From assembly GCF_900101685.1 (NCBI RefSeq), contig NZ_FMZZ01000009.1:231690-295689 (forward strand): a stretch of DNA of 64,000 nucleotides. Direction: 5' to 3'. Within the stretch, counting starts at the first letter, position 1. Every line of letters begins with the position of its first letter. The stretch comes from Actinokineospora iranica. GTDB taxonomy: Bacteria > Actinomycetota > Actinomycetes > Mycobacteriales > Pseudonocardiaceae. Positions 1-7,524 of the stretch are shown in pieces. The translations under genes were made by a program, and so were the position numbers. Under the pieces are notes generated by a model. It saw only the letters and a program-made list of their open reading frames with translations. It was not told the origin of the DNA and did not search any database.

Positions 1-2027
1 TGGTCCCACCACCGCACGGCCGACTCCTGGTCGCCTGCCAGGGCCGAGACGTCGCCGAGGGCGGCGGCGATCTCGGCCTGGTAGTAGGCCGAGCCGAACT
101 CCCGCATGGCCTCGAAGGCGTCCCGCAGCACACGTTCGGCCTGCGGCAGGCGCCCGGCACGCGAATGCGCGGCGCCCAGCATCGTCACGGCGCGAGCGTG
201 CTGGGTGGGGTCGCCGAGCACGGCCATCGCCTCGGCGACCGCCGAGAACTCTGTAACCGCGTCGTCATAGCGGCCGAGAGCGAGGAGCACCTCGCCGATC
301 CGCCGCCTGCACAGCGCGACCCCGCGATCGCGGCCAAGCCGCTGGTGCAGATCTCTGGCCTGACTGAAGAAATCCAGCGCCGCGTGCGGGTCGTCGTCGA
401 GGACGGCGAGTCCCAACTGCTCCAATGCCGTGGCCTCCGCCCGCGGGTCCTGGGCGGTGCGGGCCAGATCACGGGCGATCGCGATCTGTTCGACGGCCTC
501 GGTCCGGCGGCCGATCTTGGTCAGGGCGTAACCCAACTGAATGCGGATCAGCGCTTCGGCTCGTCGGTCACCGCAGTGCCGCGCGCTGGCGACCCCCACC
601 CGCTGCATGTCGATCCATTCCCCGTAGCGGCGAGTGTGCAAGAAATATCCCCAGAGGGTTTCGCAGAACTGCCAGACCACGTCGTCCCAACCGCGGCTCG
701 CCGCGCTCTCCAAAGCCGCTCGCAGGTTTGCCCGTTCACGGGTCAGCCAGCCGAGCGCGGCCGCGGTGTCGGTGAACGCCGAGCCATCGGCGGTCTGGTA
801 CACCGGCGCCAGCCGCGGCCGTCGCGGGTGGACCACAGTGTCCGCCGCGGCGGCGCGATCGAGGTACCAGTCGGTCATGCGGCGTTGCAAGACCTGGCCG
901 TTGTCCGAATCGAGATGGCGGGCGTGCAGTCGCACAAGGTCGTGCAGGGCGAACCGGTCCTCTCCGGTCTCGGTCAGCAGACTCGCCTCGACCAAGCCGT
1001 CGAGTGCCTTGACGACCCGTCCCTCCGGCCAGTCCAGCGCGGCGGCCAGCACCTGCCCGCCGAACTCTCGCCCCGGATGCCACGCGCACAGGCGGTAAAC
1101 CGCTTCCTCGTCATCAAGCAGCGCCGCCAGCGACATGTCCAACACCACTTCCACGGAGGTCTCTGTGTCCAGCGTCAGCCCTGCCAGGCGGTCGCCTTCG
1201 CCGCTGAGATCGCCCGCTTCCCGGGCGAACGTGCGCCGTGCCCGGCTGGCCAGCCGGGCTGCCACCACCGACAGCGCCAGCGGCAGGCCGCCGCAGAAAC
1301 TCGCCACGCGGACCGCGTCCTCCGACTCGGCCCCTACCCGGTCGTCGCCCACCAGCGCGCGCAACAGGCGAAGGGAGTCGCTGTGATCCAACGGGTCGAC
1401 ATCCAGCCAGCGCGCCCCGTCGAGCGCCAACCCGGAGAGGCGTGACCGGCTGGTCACCACGACCACGCTGCCCTGCCCGGCGGGCAGCAGCGGCCGCACC
1501 TGCGACGCGGACACCGCGTTGTCCAGCAACACCAGAATCTGCCGGTGAGCGGTCACCGACCGGTACAACGCGTACCGCCGCTGGGTTTCCAGCGGAATCC
1601 GTTCCGCGGCGACCCCGAGAGAGAGCAAGAACCACTCCAAAACCTCCGACGCCGTCACCGGTTCGCCCGAACCAGGGTCGCTCAGATTCACGAACAGCCT
1701 GCCGTCATCGAACCGAGGGGCGAGTTCGTGCATCCAGCGCAGTGCCAGCGACGTCTTCCCGACCCCGGCGACCCCGCGGATCACGATGGGGGCCACGCCC
1801 CGGGTTCTCGGTTCGCTGAGCCCGTCGAGCAGCGCCAGTTCCCGCTCACGGGCGACGAACGCCGTGGGCGCGGGAGGAAGCTGCGAAGGCGTCACGTCCT
1901 GGGCGGCCGGGGCGCCGTGAAAGTGGACCGCGCCCACACTGGCGGTCTGGACAACCTGTCCGGAAACCTGGCCGTGAATGGCGTTGCGGAACGACGCCTC
2001 CCCGTCCTCGGTCCGCGGCCAGGCCAT
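1..2027 (-). CDS. NB-ARC/TPR (bacterial NLR-like) protein, 3' end outside window
   Basis: The frame is open from 2027 to the left edge (675 codons). Residues 13-38 form a Gly/Val/Gln segment containing GQVSGQVVQ and ending VHFHG. A P-loop ATPase of the NB-ARC/STAND class follows, with Walker A GVAGVGKT at about 85-92 and a Walker B-like ILVLLDN. The rest is helical TPR-type repeat. No SARP or HTH domain precedes the NTPase, so this is not an AfsR-type regulator as such. The start is the second of two ATGs: the AGGAGG at 2037-2042 touches the first ATG (2036) but sits 9 nt from the ATG at 2027. STAND ATPases of this kind act as sensors or switches that oligomerise on stimulus. The role here (signalling or immunity) is inferred from architecture and from the motif shared with the cyclase-like gene nearby. 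Confidence 0.85.
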   Translation of the reverse strand, partial: MAWPRTEDGEASFRNAIHGQVSGQVVQTASVGAVHFHGAPAAQDVTPSQLPPAPTAFVARERELALLDGLSEPRTRGVAPIVIRGVAGVGKTSLALRWMHELAPRFDDGRLFVNLSDPGSGEPVTASEVLEWFLLSLGVAAERIPLETQRRYALYRSVTAHRQILVLLDNAVSASQVRPLLPAGQGSVVVVTSRSRLSGLALDGARWLDVDPLDHSDSLRLLRALVGDDRVGAESEDAVRVASFCGGLPLALSVVAARLASRARRTFAREAGDLSGEGDRLAGLTLDTETSVEVVLDMSLAALLDDEEAVYRLCAWHPGREFGGQVLAAALDWPEGRVVKALDGLVEASLLTETGEDRFALHDLVRLHARHLDSDNGQVLQRRMTDWYLDRAAAADTVVHPRRPRLAPVYQTADGSAFTDTAAALGWLTRERANLRAALESAASRGWDDVVWQFCETLWGYFLHTRRYGEWIDMQRVGVASARHCGDRRAEALIRIQLGYALTKIGRRTEAVEQIAIARDLARTAQDPRAEATALEQLGLAVLDDDPHAALDFFSQARDLHQRLGRDRGVALCRRRIGEVLLALGRYDDAVTEFSAVAEAMAVLGDPTQHARAVTMLGAAHSRAGRLPQAERVLRDAFEAMREFGSAYYQAEIAAALGDVSALAGDQESAVRWWD

Positions 2028-2065
2028 GACGCTCATCCTCCTAAGAGTCGGCGTACTTCCTCTGT

Positions 2066-2106
2066 CTAATCGCTGGACATCACATTTATGTGACAGACAC
2101 GATTAG
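2066..2106. promoter_or_regulatory. Nested palindromes upstream of the NB-ARC gene
   Basis: A perfect palindrome TCACATTTATGTGA (2080-2093) sits inside a second inverted repeat, CTAATCG (2066-2072) with CGATTAG (2100-2106). It lies 40-80 bp upstream of the NB-ARC start. The AT-rich symmetric core suggests a dimeric repressor or activator site. The half-sites are in the opposite orientation to a Crp site, so I do not assign a regulator. Confidence 0.45.
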
Positions 2107-2269
2107 CCACTCGACCGGAGTACGCGTTTCCGAGCAGGCTTCGCCCTGATCACGCTGGGTGACTGGCGCTTCCTGAGGTTTCCTGGGCCATTGTGGCCGA
2201 GCGGCGGGCGGCTTTGTGGCTAACGTGTCGAGAACCTCGCCGAAGGACGCGGGAGGATACCGGGTCAAG

Positions 2270-3134
2270 TCATTCTCGGCGCGCCGCCGGGGCCTTTGCC
2301 AGCAGCCGCATCGCGACCGCGCCCGCGAGTGGGCCCGGGGCGAGCAGCAGGAACGCGTGCCGCCAGCCGACGGCGTCGGCGAGCAGGGGGACCAGCTGGA
2401 TGCTGACGACGGTGAGGGCGAAGCCGAGCGGCCAGCAGGAACGTCGGGACCCACGTCCACAGGGCGTAGAGCTCCCACATGTGGCCGAAGTAGCCGAGGT
2501 TGGCCAGCCGGGGGCCGCGCTCGGTGAACATGGTCAGCGCGTACCGGGGGTTCGGGGGCGGTGCGCCGGTCGCCAGTTGGGGGCCGGGGCGGACGACGGC
2601 CGCGGCCACCACCGCGCCGAGCCCGCCCAGGCAGGCCGCGGCCACGAGCACGCCCCGCCACGGGAGCGGGCCGATCCCGCTGACCAGGTGCGGCAGCGCC
2701 GAGCCCAGGGTGAGCGCCCCCACGAGCAGCCCCAGCGCCCGCCCCCGCACGGCCCGCGCGGACCAGGACGCCATCAGCTTCATCCCGACCGGATAGACCC
2801 CGGCGAGACAGACCCCGGTGAGTAACCGCAGCGGCACCGCCCCCGCCATCCCGTCGACAACCCCGGCGAGCAGCAGCGTGCACACCGCCCCGGCGCCCGC
2901 GCTCACCGCGAGCAGGCGGTGCGGCCGCACCCGGTCGGCGAGGTTGAGGGCCGCCGACCCCACCGCCCCCACGGCGAACCCGATCTGCACGGACCCGGTC
3001 AGCCACACCGCCGCGCCCGCGCTGATACCCCACTCCTGGCGCAGGCTCGGCACCACGGCCGACACGGAGAACCACACCGCCAACCCCAGCACCTGCACCA
3101 CCGCGACAGCGGCCCGCTGCCCCCGCGCGGTCAC
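2270..3134 (-). pseudogene. MFS transporter remnant with internal deletion and frameshift
   Basis: From a GTG at 3134 the first frame reads a normal MFS N-terminal half: TM1 (VVQVLGLAVWFSVSAVVPSL), an AGVYPVGMKLMASW segment and six to seven TM helices ending WTWVPTFLLA near 2440. That frame then turns into arginine-rich nonsense. The natural continuation (LGFALTVVSIQLVPLLADAV, then GWRHAFLLLAPGPLAGAV) is found in a different frame immediately after, ending at the stop 2270-2272. The two parts total about 285 residues against about 400 for the family. Helices about 8-10 are therefore missing and the reading frame is broken near 2431-2445. This looks like a real deletion rather than a single-base sequencing error. 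The original substrate cannot be told. Confidence 0.8.
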
Positions 3135-3292
3135 CGCCGCCGCCGCGGCTGTTCTCGACGCTTCGGAGCCCGATGTCCATATCGGACACCACTTCGCCTT
3201 CTGCCACGCGCGTGACGATAGGGGCTGGCATCGGCGGGGATAAGAGTGTGTGCATCCTCGGCCTGGCGGGCCGCGGTGGTGTGCCAACGTCA

Positions 3293-3321
3293 CCGGACGC
3301 CGCGACGGGCGCGGCGTCCGG
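3293..3321 (-). terminator. Hairpin at end of the cyclase/STAND/TM operon
   Basis: Perfect 12-bp arms CCGGACGCCGCG and CGCGGCGTCCGG with loop ACGGG, 14 nt beyond the stop of the two-TM protein gene. There is no U-tract, as is usual in high-GC actinobacteria. It marks the end of the three-gene operon and separates it from the broken MFS gene. Confidence 0.65.
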
Positions 3322-3334
3322 CGGTGAGTCCTTT

Positions 3335-4495
3335 TCAGAGGTCCGGCCGGTCGGGGTCCGCGTCTGGCTGCGGAGGTTCGGCGGGCGTCTCCCGCGCCGA
3401 GCCGGTGTCGAGGTCTGGGATCACTTCGTTCAGAGGTTCGACGGGGGAGTCCGCCTGCTTTCGGTCGGGACACAGTTGGTCGGCGATGTCGTGCCGGTCA
3501 TGTTTGCGGATCAGCTCGGCGAGCTGATCCAGGAACAGGTCTCGCTGACCGGACTCGGTTTGCGGGAACATCTCCTCGACCAGCGCCAAGCCGGGCTTGA
3601 CCGGGGGTTCCGGCGCAGCGGGAACGGACCAGAGGTGATCTTCTTCGGCAAGGACACTGACCGGGGACGGCTCCAGCTCCAGCCTTCGCGACAGTGCGGG
3701 CACGCTGTCGTCATTGGCCGCCGCGGTCAGCTGGGAGATCGTGTCGATCATGTCCACGGTCTCGATGACCTTGTGGTGGTCCTGCGCGAGACGCCAGACC
3801 ACGGCGCTCCCGGTGGACTTGAGCACGTCGTTGCCGAGATAGTCGCGCTTGCTGATCTCGAAGCGGCGTTCGTGTTCCCAGACGAGTTCTTCCTTGCGCA
3901 GCGCGGCCAATTTCGCCAGCCGTTCGGCATCGTCCTTGTCGAGGGTGAGGGTGACCTGTTCCGCCCATCCGACCAGCGCGCCGCTCACATCCGGCCTGGG
4001 TGTGCTCATCTCGGCCGCGATCTCGTGCTGGAGCAACAGCGGATTGACGGGCTGGCGGGCGGCGGTGACGGCGCAGATCCGTTCCAGCACCATGCGCTTG
4101 ACCACGGCAGCGGGATCACCGATCGGGTGGCGGCCGTTGTGGGTGTACGCCCAGCGCACGGTGGCCGAAACGATGAACGGGTAATCGGGTTCCGCGCTCG
4201 GCACGGGCACCCCCGTGAGCTTGTCCTCCCAACGGACTTCCTCGGGGGCAGGCTGGGGTTCGGGTAGCGGCTGTGGCACTTCGTCCATCCGGAACTGGGC
4301 GGACCGCAACTCGCGTTCCCCGGCCTCCAGGATGTGGTGCACCTTGACCGCCGCCGCGAACAGCGCCACCGCGCCCAGGACCATGGTCGTGACGACGATC
4401 CAGGTGGCGGGCTCGAACAGCAGTTGCACCAGCAGCGGCACCAGCACCGCGGCGGCCGCCAGTGCCCCGATGCGGAGTTTGTCGTTGTCGTTCAT
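3335..4495 (-). CDS. Two-TM membrane protein, last gene of the cyclase/STAND operon
   Basis: 386 residues, family not recognised. The N-terminus is a membrane hairpin: TM1 at about 7-27 (LRIGALAAAAVLVPLLVQLL) and TM2 at about 31-52, followed by a charged linker (VHHILEAGERELRSAQ). A proline/glutamate-rich stretch leads to a mostly helical cytoplasmic domain (about 115-265) with the charged segment ALRKEELVWEHERRFEISKR, then an acidic, proline-rich tail. The ATG overlaps the stop of the P-loop gene by 4 nt (ATGA), so translation is coupled. As the only membrane component of the operon it could be the effector or anchor of the system. That is inference by analogy with two-gene cyclase/TM-effector defence systems; no effector domain is recognised. 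Confidence 0.75.
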   Translation of the reverse strand: MNDNDKLRIGALAAAAVLVPLLVQLLFEPATWIVVTTMVLGAVALFAAAVKVHHILEAGERELRSAQFRMDEVPQPLPEPQPAPEEVRWEDKLTGVPVPSAEPDYPFIVSATVRWAYTHNGRHPIGDPAAVVKRMVLERICAVTAARQPVNPLLLQHEIAAEMSTPRPDVSGALVGWAEQVTLTLDKDDAERLAKLAALRKEELVWEHERRFEISKRDYLGNDVLKSTGSAVVWRLAQDHHKVIETVDMIDTISQLTAAANDDSVPALSRRLELEPSPVSVLAEEDHLWSVPAAPEPPVKPGLALVEEMFPQTESGQRDLFLDQLAELIRKHDRHDIADQLCPDRKQADSPVEPLNEVIPDLDTGSARETPAEPPQPDADPDRPDL

Positions 4496-6498
4496 CGTCC
4501 GGTTTCCTCCGGTCGGGCTTCGGGTGAAAGGAAAGTCAGGTCAAGGGCACGATCGACCGCGGTCCTGAGGTCGTTGACCACGCGTTCCGCGTCTTCTGCT
4601 GGTGTCGCCGCCGCCTGCCAGCGGCGGCCGATGCCGTAGAGGTACCCCAGCAGCGCGGGGTCCGGCGCGGCGGCGTCGACCAGGATTCGGCGCAGCACAG
4701 GGTTTTTGGCGCTTAGCCACCGTGTGACCAGCTCGGGTGTCCAGTCGAGCGGGTCGGCCAGGATCAGTCGCCAGCACGTGGTGAGCTGTCTGCGAACCTG
4801 GGAATGGCCGAGGACGGCACGCACTCGGAGCAGGAGTTCCGGAGCGGCCAGGCCTGCGAAGAGCAGGCGGTCCGGTGCGGGGAAGTGGTCGCTGTCCTCG
4901 GTGGGGCACAGGCGATACAAGATCCTTCGCCAGAAGTGCGCCACGCCCGCGAGCCGCAGCAGCGCGTTCGCCGCGGCCGACCGGACTTCCTCGTCGCCGT
5001 GTCCGGCGAGGTGGCGCAGGCGCACGACCGCCTGGTCGGCGAAGGTCGGCGCGATGACGGTTTCGCACAGCGGCACCATGATGCGGGCCAGCGGGGTAGC
5101 CGTCGACGGGTTCTTCGCCCAGTCGTAGAACTGGCGGCGGAACTCCTGGCCCCGCTGCTCGTGTGTGAGTCCAAAATGGAGCAGGATCTCCGCGAGGATG
5201 CGGTAGTTGTCGCGGTTCTTGGCGCGCAGGTTCTCCCGAGTCCATTGGTGGACCAGCAGGACGATGTGCTCCTTCTCGCCGACGGCGAGCGCCTGCTCGG
5301 CGAACCGCTCGACAATCTGGCGCTTGTGCGGGCCCGTCACCTTCTGCGAAGCCACGACGCTGGCGACCCAGTTGCGAAACGCGGTCCGCAGGCCAGGCAT
5401 CGACGTCCAGAAGTAGGTCCTGAGCGCGGCGTCCAGACCGAGTTCGGCGATCCGCACTCCGTGGGCGTCGACTTTGAGCCTCAGGTCGTCAAGGCGCTGC
5501 GTGAAGTCCTTCTCGTCCAGCGAGTGCGAGCCGGAATGGGGGTACTTCGCCACGGTCAGCAGGCGTGCTTCGCTGTCGAAGACCTCGTCCACCGAGGCGC
5601 CGTCCAGCATCGCCGCGGTGAACAGCAGAGCCTTGTCGCGACCGTCGCGCAGGGCGGTCACCCGGTTGCGCGCGGCGCCCCGCTGGTCGGCGAGCGCGTT
5701 CAGCGCGTCCGCCAGCCAGTTTCCGGGTTCGGCGCTCAGCGCTCGGTCGCGGGCCGCGCGCACCTGATCGGCGAGTTCGGCGATCTCGCTCATGCGCCCG
5801 CTGTGCAGGTAGTGCGCCAGCCCGGGGGTGAACCAAGCCTTGTCCGGCAGCGCGATGCCCTCGACTTCGAGGTGACGGCGCAGGACCGCTGCCCGTTCGG
5901 GGCACCCGATTGTCAGCACCCGCCCGAAGTCGGTCCCCCACGCCCTCTGCTGATCTGCGGACACCACGACAACGAGGTAAGCCCGCTGTTCGACCTCGGC
6001 GCGGAATATCTCGACCGCGTTCTTGATGTCGCTCAGCTGGCTATGCCCGTAGCCGGTGAGATCCAGCAGCAGGCGTTCTTGTTCCTGAATCGTGCGCGGG
6101 TCAGGGTCGAGTTGCCCTTCGGTGACCGTCAGCTCCTGGAAGGAACTGACGTCGCCTTGCCCCGAGCGGTGCAGGAGCATGAGTCCTGCGGCGAGCCGCC
6201 CGCTTCCCGGCTGTCCCGAGATCACCACTGTTCCCGGGTTCCGCAGCCGCTCCTGCGCTTGCGCGAAACCGGGGCCGGAGGGGGGCACGAACCGCTTGTC
6301 GAGGAGTTCCAGCCGGTTCGCGCTCACGGGCCTGCGCGGGGGCACCCGCTCGGCGAGCCGGTCGAGTGCGTCCAGGCCGATGTGAATGTCGCCGCGCCAG
6401 ACCCGACCATGCGATCCGGTCAAGTTGACGTTGTTGTCGCCGTTGATATCACCCGTGCCGCCCTGGCGGGGTGAAAATGAATCTGGCTCGTCAATCAC
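4492..6498 (-). CDS. STAND-like P-loop protein with N-terminal shared motif
   Basis: 668 residues from a GTG that overlaps the upstream stop by 4 nt (GTGA). Residues 11-43 carry the Gly/Asn-rich motif also found at the C-terminus of the cyclase-like neighbour: RQGGTGDINGDNNVNLTG followed by a V-x-x-G-D-x-H-I-G segment. A P-loop domain follows with GQPGSGRLAAG at about 95-105. The usual Walker lysine is arginine, so classical ATP hydrolysis may be weakened. Beyond about residue 250 the protein is helical, with HEAT/ARM-like spacing (for example VRLRHLAGHGDEEVRSAAAN). The layout (adaptor motif, switch ATPase, repeat sensor) is that of bacterial STAND/NLR proteins. Which signal it senses is unknown. 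Confidence 0.75.
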   Translation of the reverse strand: MIDEPDSFSPRQGGTGDINGDNNVNLTGSHGRVWRGDIHIGLDALDRLAERVPPRRPVSANRLELLDKRFVPPSGPGFAQAQERLRNPGTVVISGQPGSGRLAAGLMLLHRSGQGDVSSFQELTVTEGQLDPDPRTIQEQERLLLDLTGYGHSQLSDIKNAVEIFRAEVEQRAYLVVVVSADQQRAWGTDFGRVLTIGCPERAAVLRRHLEVEGIALPDKAWFTPGLAHYLHSGRMSEIAELADQVRAARDRALSAEPGNWLADALNALADQRGAARNRVTALRDGRDKALLFTAAMLDGASVDEVFDSEARLLTVAKYPHSGSHSLDEKDFTQRLDDLRLKVDAHGVRIAELGLDAALRTYFWTSMPGLRTAFRNWVASVVASQKVTGPHKRQIVERFAEQALAVGEKEHIVLLVHQWTRENLRAKNRDNYRILAEILLHFGLTHEQRGQEFRRQFYDWAKNPSTATPLARIMVPLCETVIAPTFADQAVVRLRHLAGHGDEEVRSAAANALLRLAGVAHFWRRILYRLCPTEDSDHFPAPDRLLFAGLAAPELLLRVRAVLGHSQVRRQLTTCWRLILADPLDWTPELVTRWLSAKNPVLRRILVDAAAPDPALLGYLYGIGRRWQAAATPAEDAERVVNDLRTAVDRALDLTFLSPEARPEETGR

Positions 6499-7412
6499 TT
6501 CTTGTCCTTGGGCCGCCGCCGGGCGCCGCTGAAGTGGTGATCACCGATGTGCACAGTGCCTTGCGCTCCGGTCAGTGTGATGTTGCCATTGCCGTTGATG
6601 TCTCCGGTGCCACCCTGCCTGTTGGTCTCGTTGTAGGTGTGTGCCTGCACCACATTGCCGTGCACATCGCGCATCCTGTTCACTTGACCGCCCTTCGCGG
6701 TGTCATCCGGCGGCGCCGCGGTGGTGTCGGTTTCCGGGCGGGCGGTGTGGAAACCGTTCACGAGCAGGTCTCCTGACGGAGCGGGCACCCGCAGGTACGC
6801 CGTTCCCTCGTAGCTCTTCACCTCGACTGGCGCGCGGACATAGAGGTCCGGGTCCTCTCCGGTGAATCCGGGCTGGACGGCGTCCGCGAAGACCCGCGCG
6901 GAGACGATCGCGGCCACGCAGGTCGTCGGGCTTGACCTCGTCAGCAGGTCGCGGACCGGCGGGGCGTCGATGAGCCGATGCGCCTCGATCCGCGCCACCC
7001 CACTTCCCTCGCTGAGGGCTTTCGCCTCGGAACTGGTCATCGGACCCACGTGGACGGTGACCCGCATCCGGATGGGCTGCCGCTGGTCGGTGTCCATGGC
7101 AACCTTGTTGCGATAGGCCAGTTCTTCTTGAAGCGCGGGCAGGAACGGGTTGAGCAGGAACGGCAGCACCGCGGGGCGGAAACCCGCCACGTATCCGTCG
7201 CCGGTGCCGAACTCGAACCGGGCCTCATCCCAGTGGTCCGCCAATCCCGCGCGGCGGAACGCCTGTCGAAGGATTCCCGGAATAGCCTCGGTCACCCGGG
7301 CGTGGTCCCGGCCTTTGATGCCGCTGAAGTCCTTCACATCCACGATCAGAATGGCCGTGTAGGGCGGCAGTTCAGCGGGCACGCGCAGCGCGGGACCACT
7401 CTCCAATGCCAT
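6495..7412 (-). CDS. Class III nucleotidyl-cyclase-like protein with amyloid-like C-terminus
   Basis: 305 residues. Residues about 18-210 match a class III cyclase homology domain: ILIVDVKDFSG with metal-ligand candidate D25, FGTGDGYVAGF with second metal Asp D72, and MRVTVHVG, the usual cyclase beta strand. The purine-selecting lysine before GD and the asparagine of the Asn-Arg dyad appear replaced (F68/E67 and I142), while R146 is kept, so product and activity are uncertain. The C-terminal 65 residues hold two motifs: HGNVVQAHTYN (251-261, like the N-terminus of the NB-ARC protein) and RQGGTGDINGNGNITLTG (265-282), near-identical to the start of the next protein. It is first gene of a coupled operon behind a Crp-type operator. 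A cyclic-nucleotide or degenerate nucleotide-sensing role is inferred. Confidence 0.75.
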   Translation of the reverse strand: MALESGPALRVPAELPPYTAILIVDVKDFSGIKGRDHARVTEAIPGILRQAFRRAGLADHWDEARFEFGTGDGYVAGFRPAVLPFLLNPFLPALQEELAYRNKVAMDTDQRQPIRMRVTVHVGPMTSSEAKALSEGSGVARIEAHRLIDAPPVRDLLTRSSPTTCVAAIVSARVFADAVQPGFTGEDPDLYVRAPVEVKSYEGTAYLRVPAPSGDLLVNGFHTARPETDTTAAPPDDTAKGGQVNRMRDVHGNVVQAHTYNETNRQGGTGDINGNGNITLTGAQGTVHIGDHHFSGARRRPKDKK

Positions 7413-7482
7413 AGTTCTCTCCCTTGTTTTTCAGGTATGGCCTTGATCGGCACGACCAGGGTTGCGGAGACCCACGACAGAA

Positions 7483-7502
7483 ACTGTCCGCCGTCGGACA
7501 GT
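7483..7502. promoter_or_regulatory. Perfect inverted repeat in the cyclase-operon promoter
   Basis: ACTGTCCG-CCGT-CGGACAGT, 8-bp perfect arms, in the 112-bp gap between the Crp-type gene and the cyclase-like gene. It could be a second operator or a short hairpin ending the Crp transcript. Its position 70-90 bp upstream of the cyclase start fits either. Confidence 0.45.
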
Positions 7503-7508
7503 CCGGGC

Positions 7509-7524
7509 AGTGACGCCGGTCACT
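7509..7524. promoter_or_regulatory. Crp-type operator GTGA-N6-TCAC
   Basis: AGTGACGCCGGTCACT is perfectly symmetric and fits the Crp/Fnr consensus core GTGA-N6-TCAC. It abuts the stop codon of the Crp-family gene and lies about 100 bp upstream of the cyclase operon, so the adjacent regulator is the obvious candidate to bind it. Confidence 0.6.

Noticed and set aside
165..1445. Long open frame on the + strand opposite the NB-ARC/TPR gene
   Set aside because: No family resemblance, Arg/Gln/His-rich composition typical of an antisense frame; the minus strand reads a coherent NB-ARC/TPR protein through the same bases.
4804..6474. 556-codon open frame on the + strand
   Set aside because: Antisense to the STAND-like gene, which has overlap-coupled neighbours, a P-loop and correct third-position GC.
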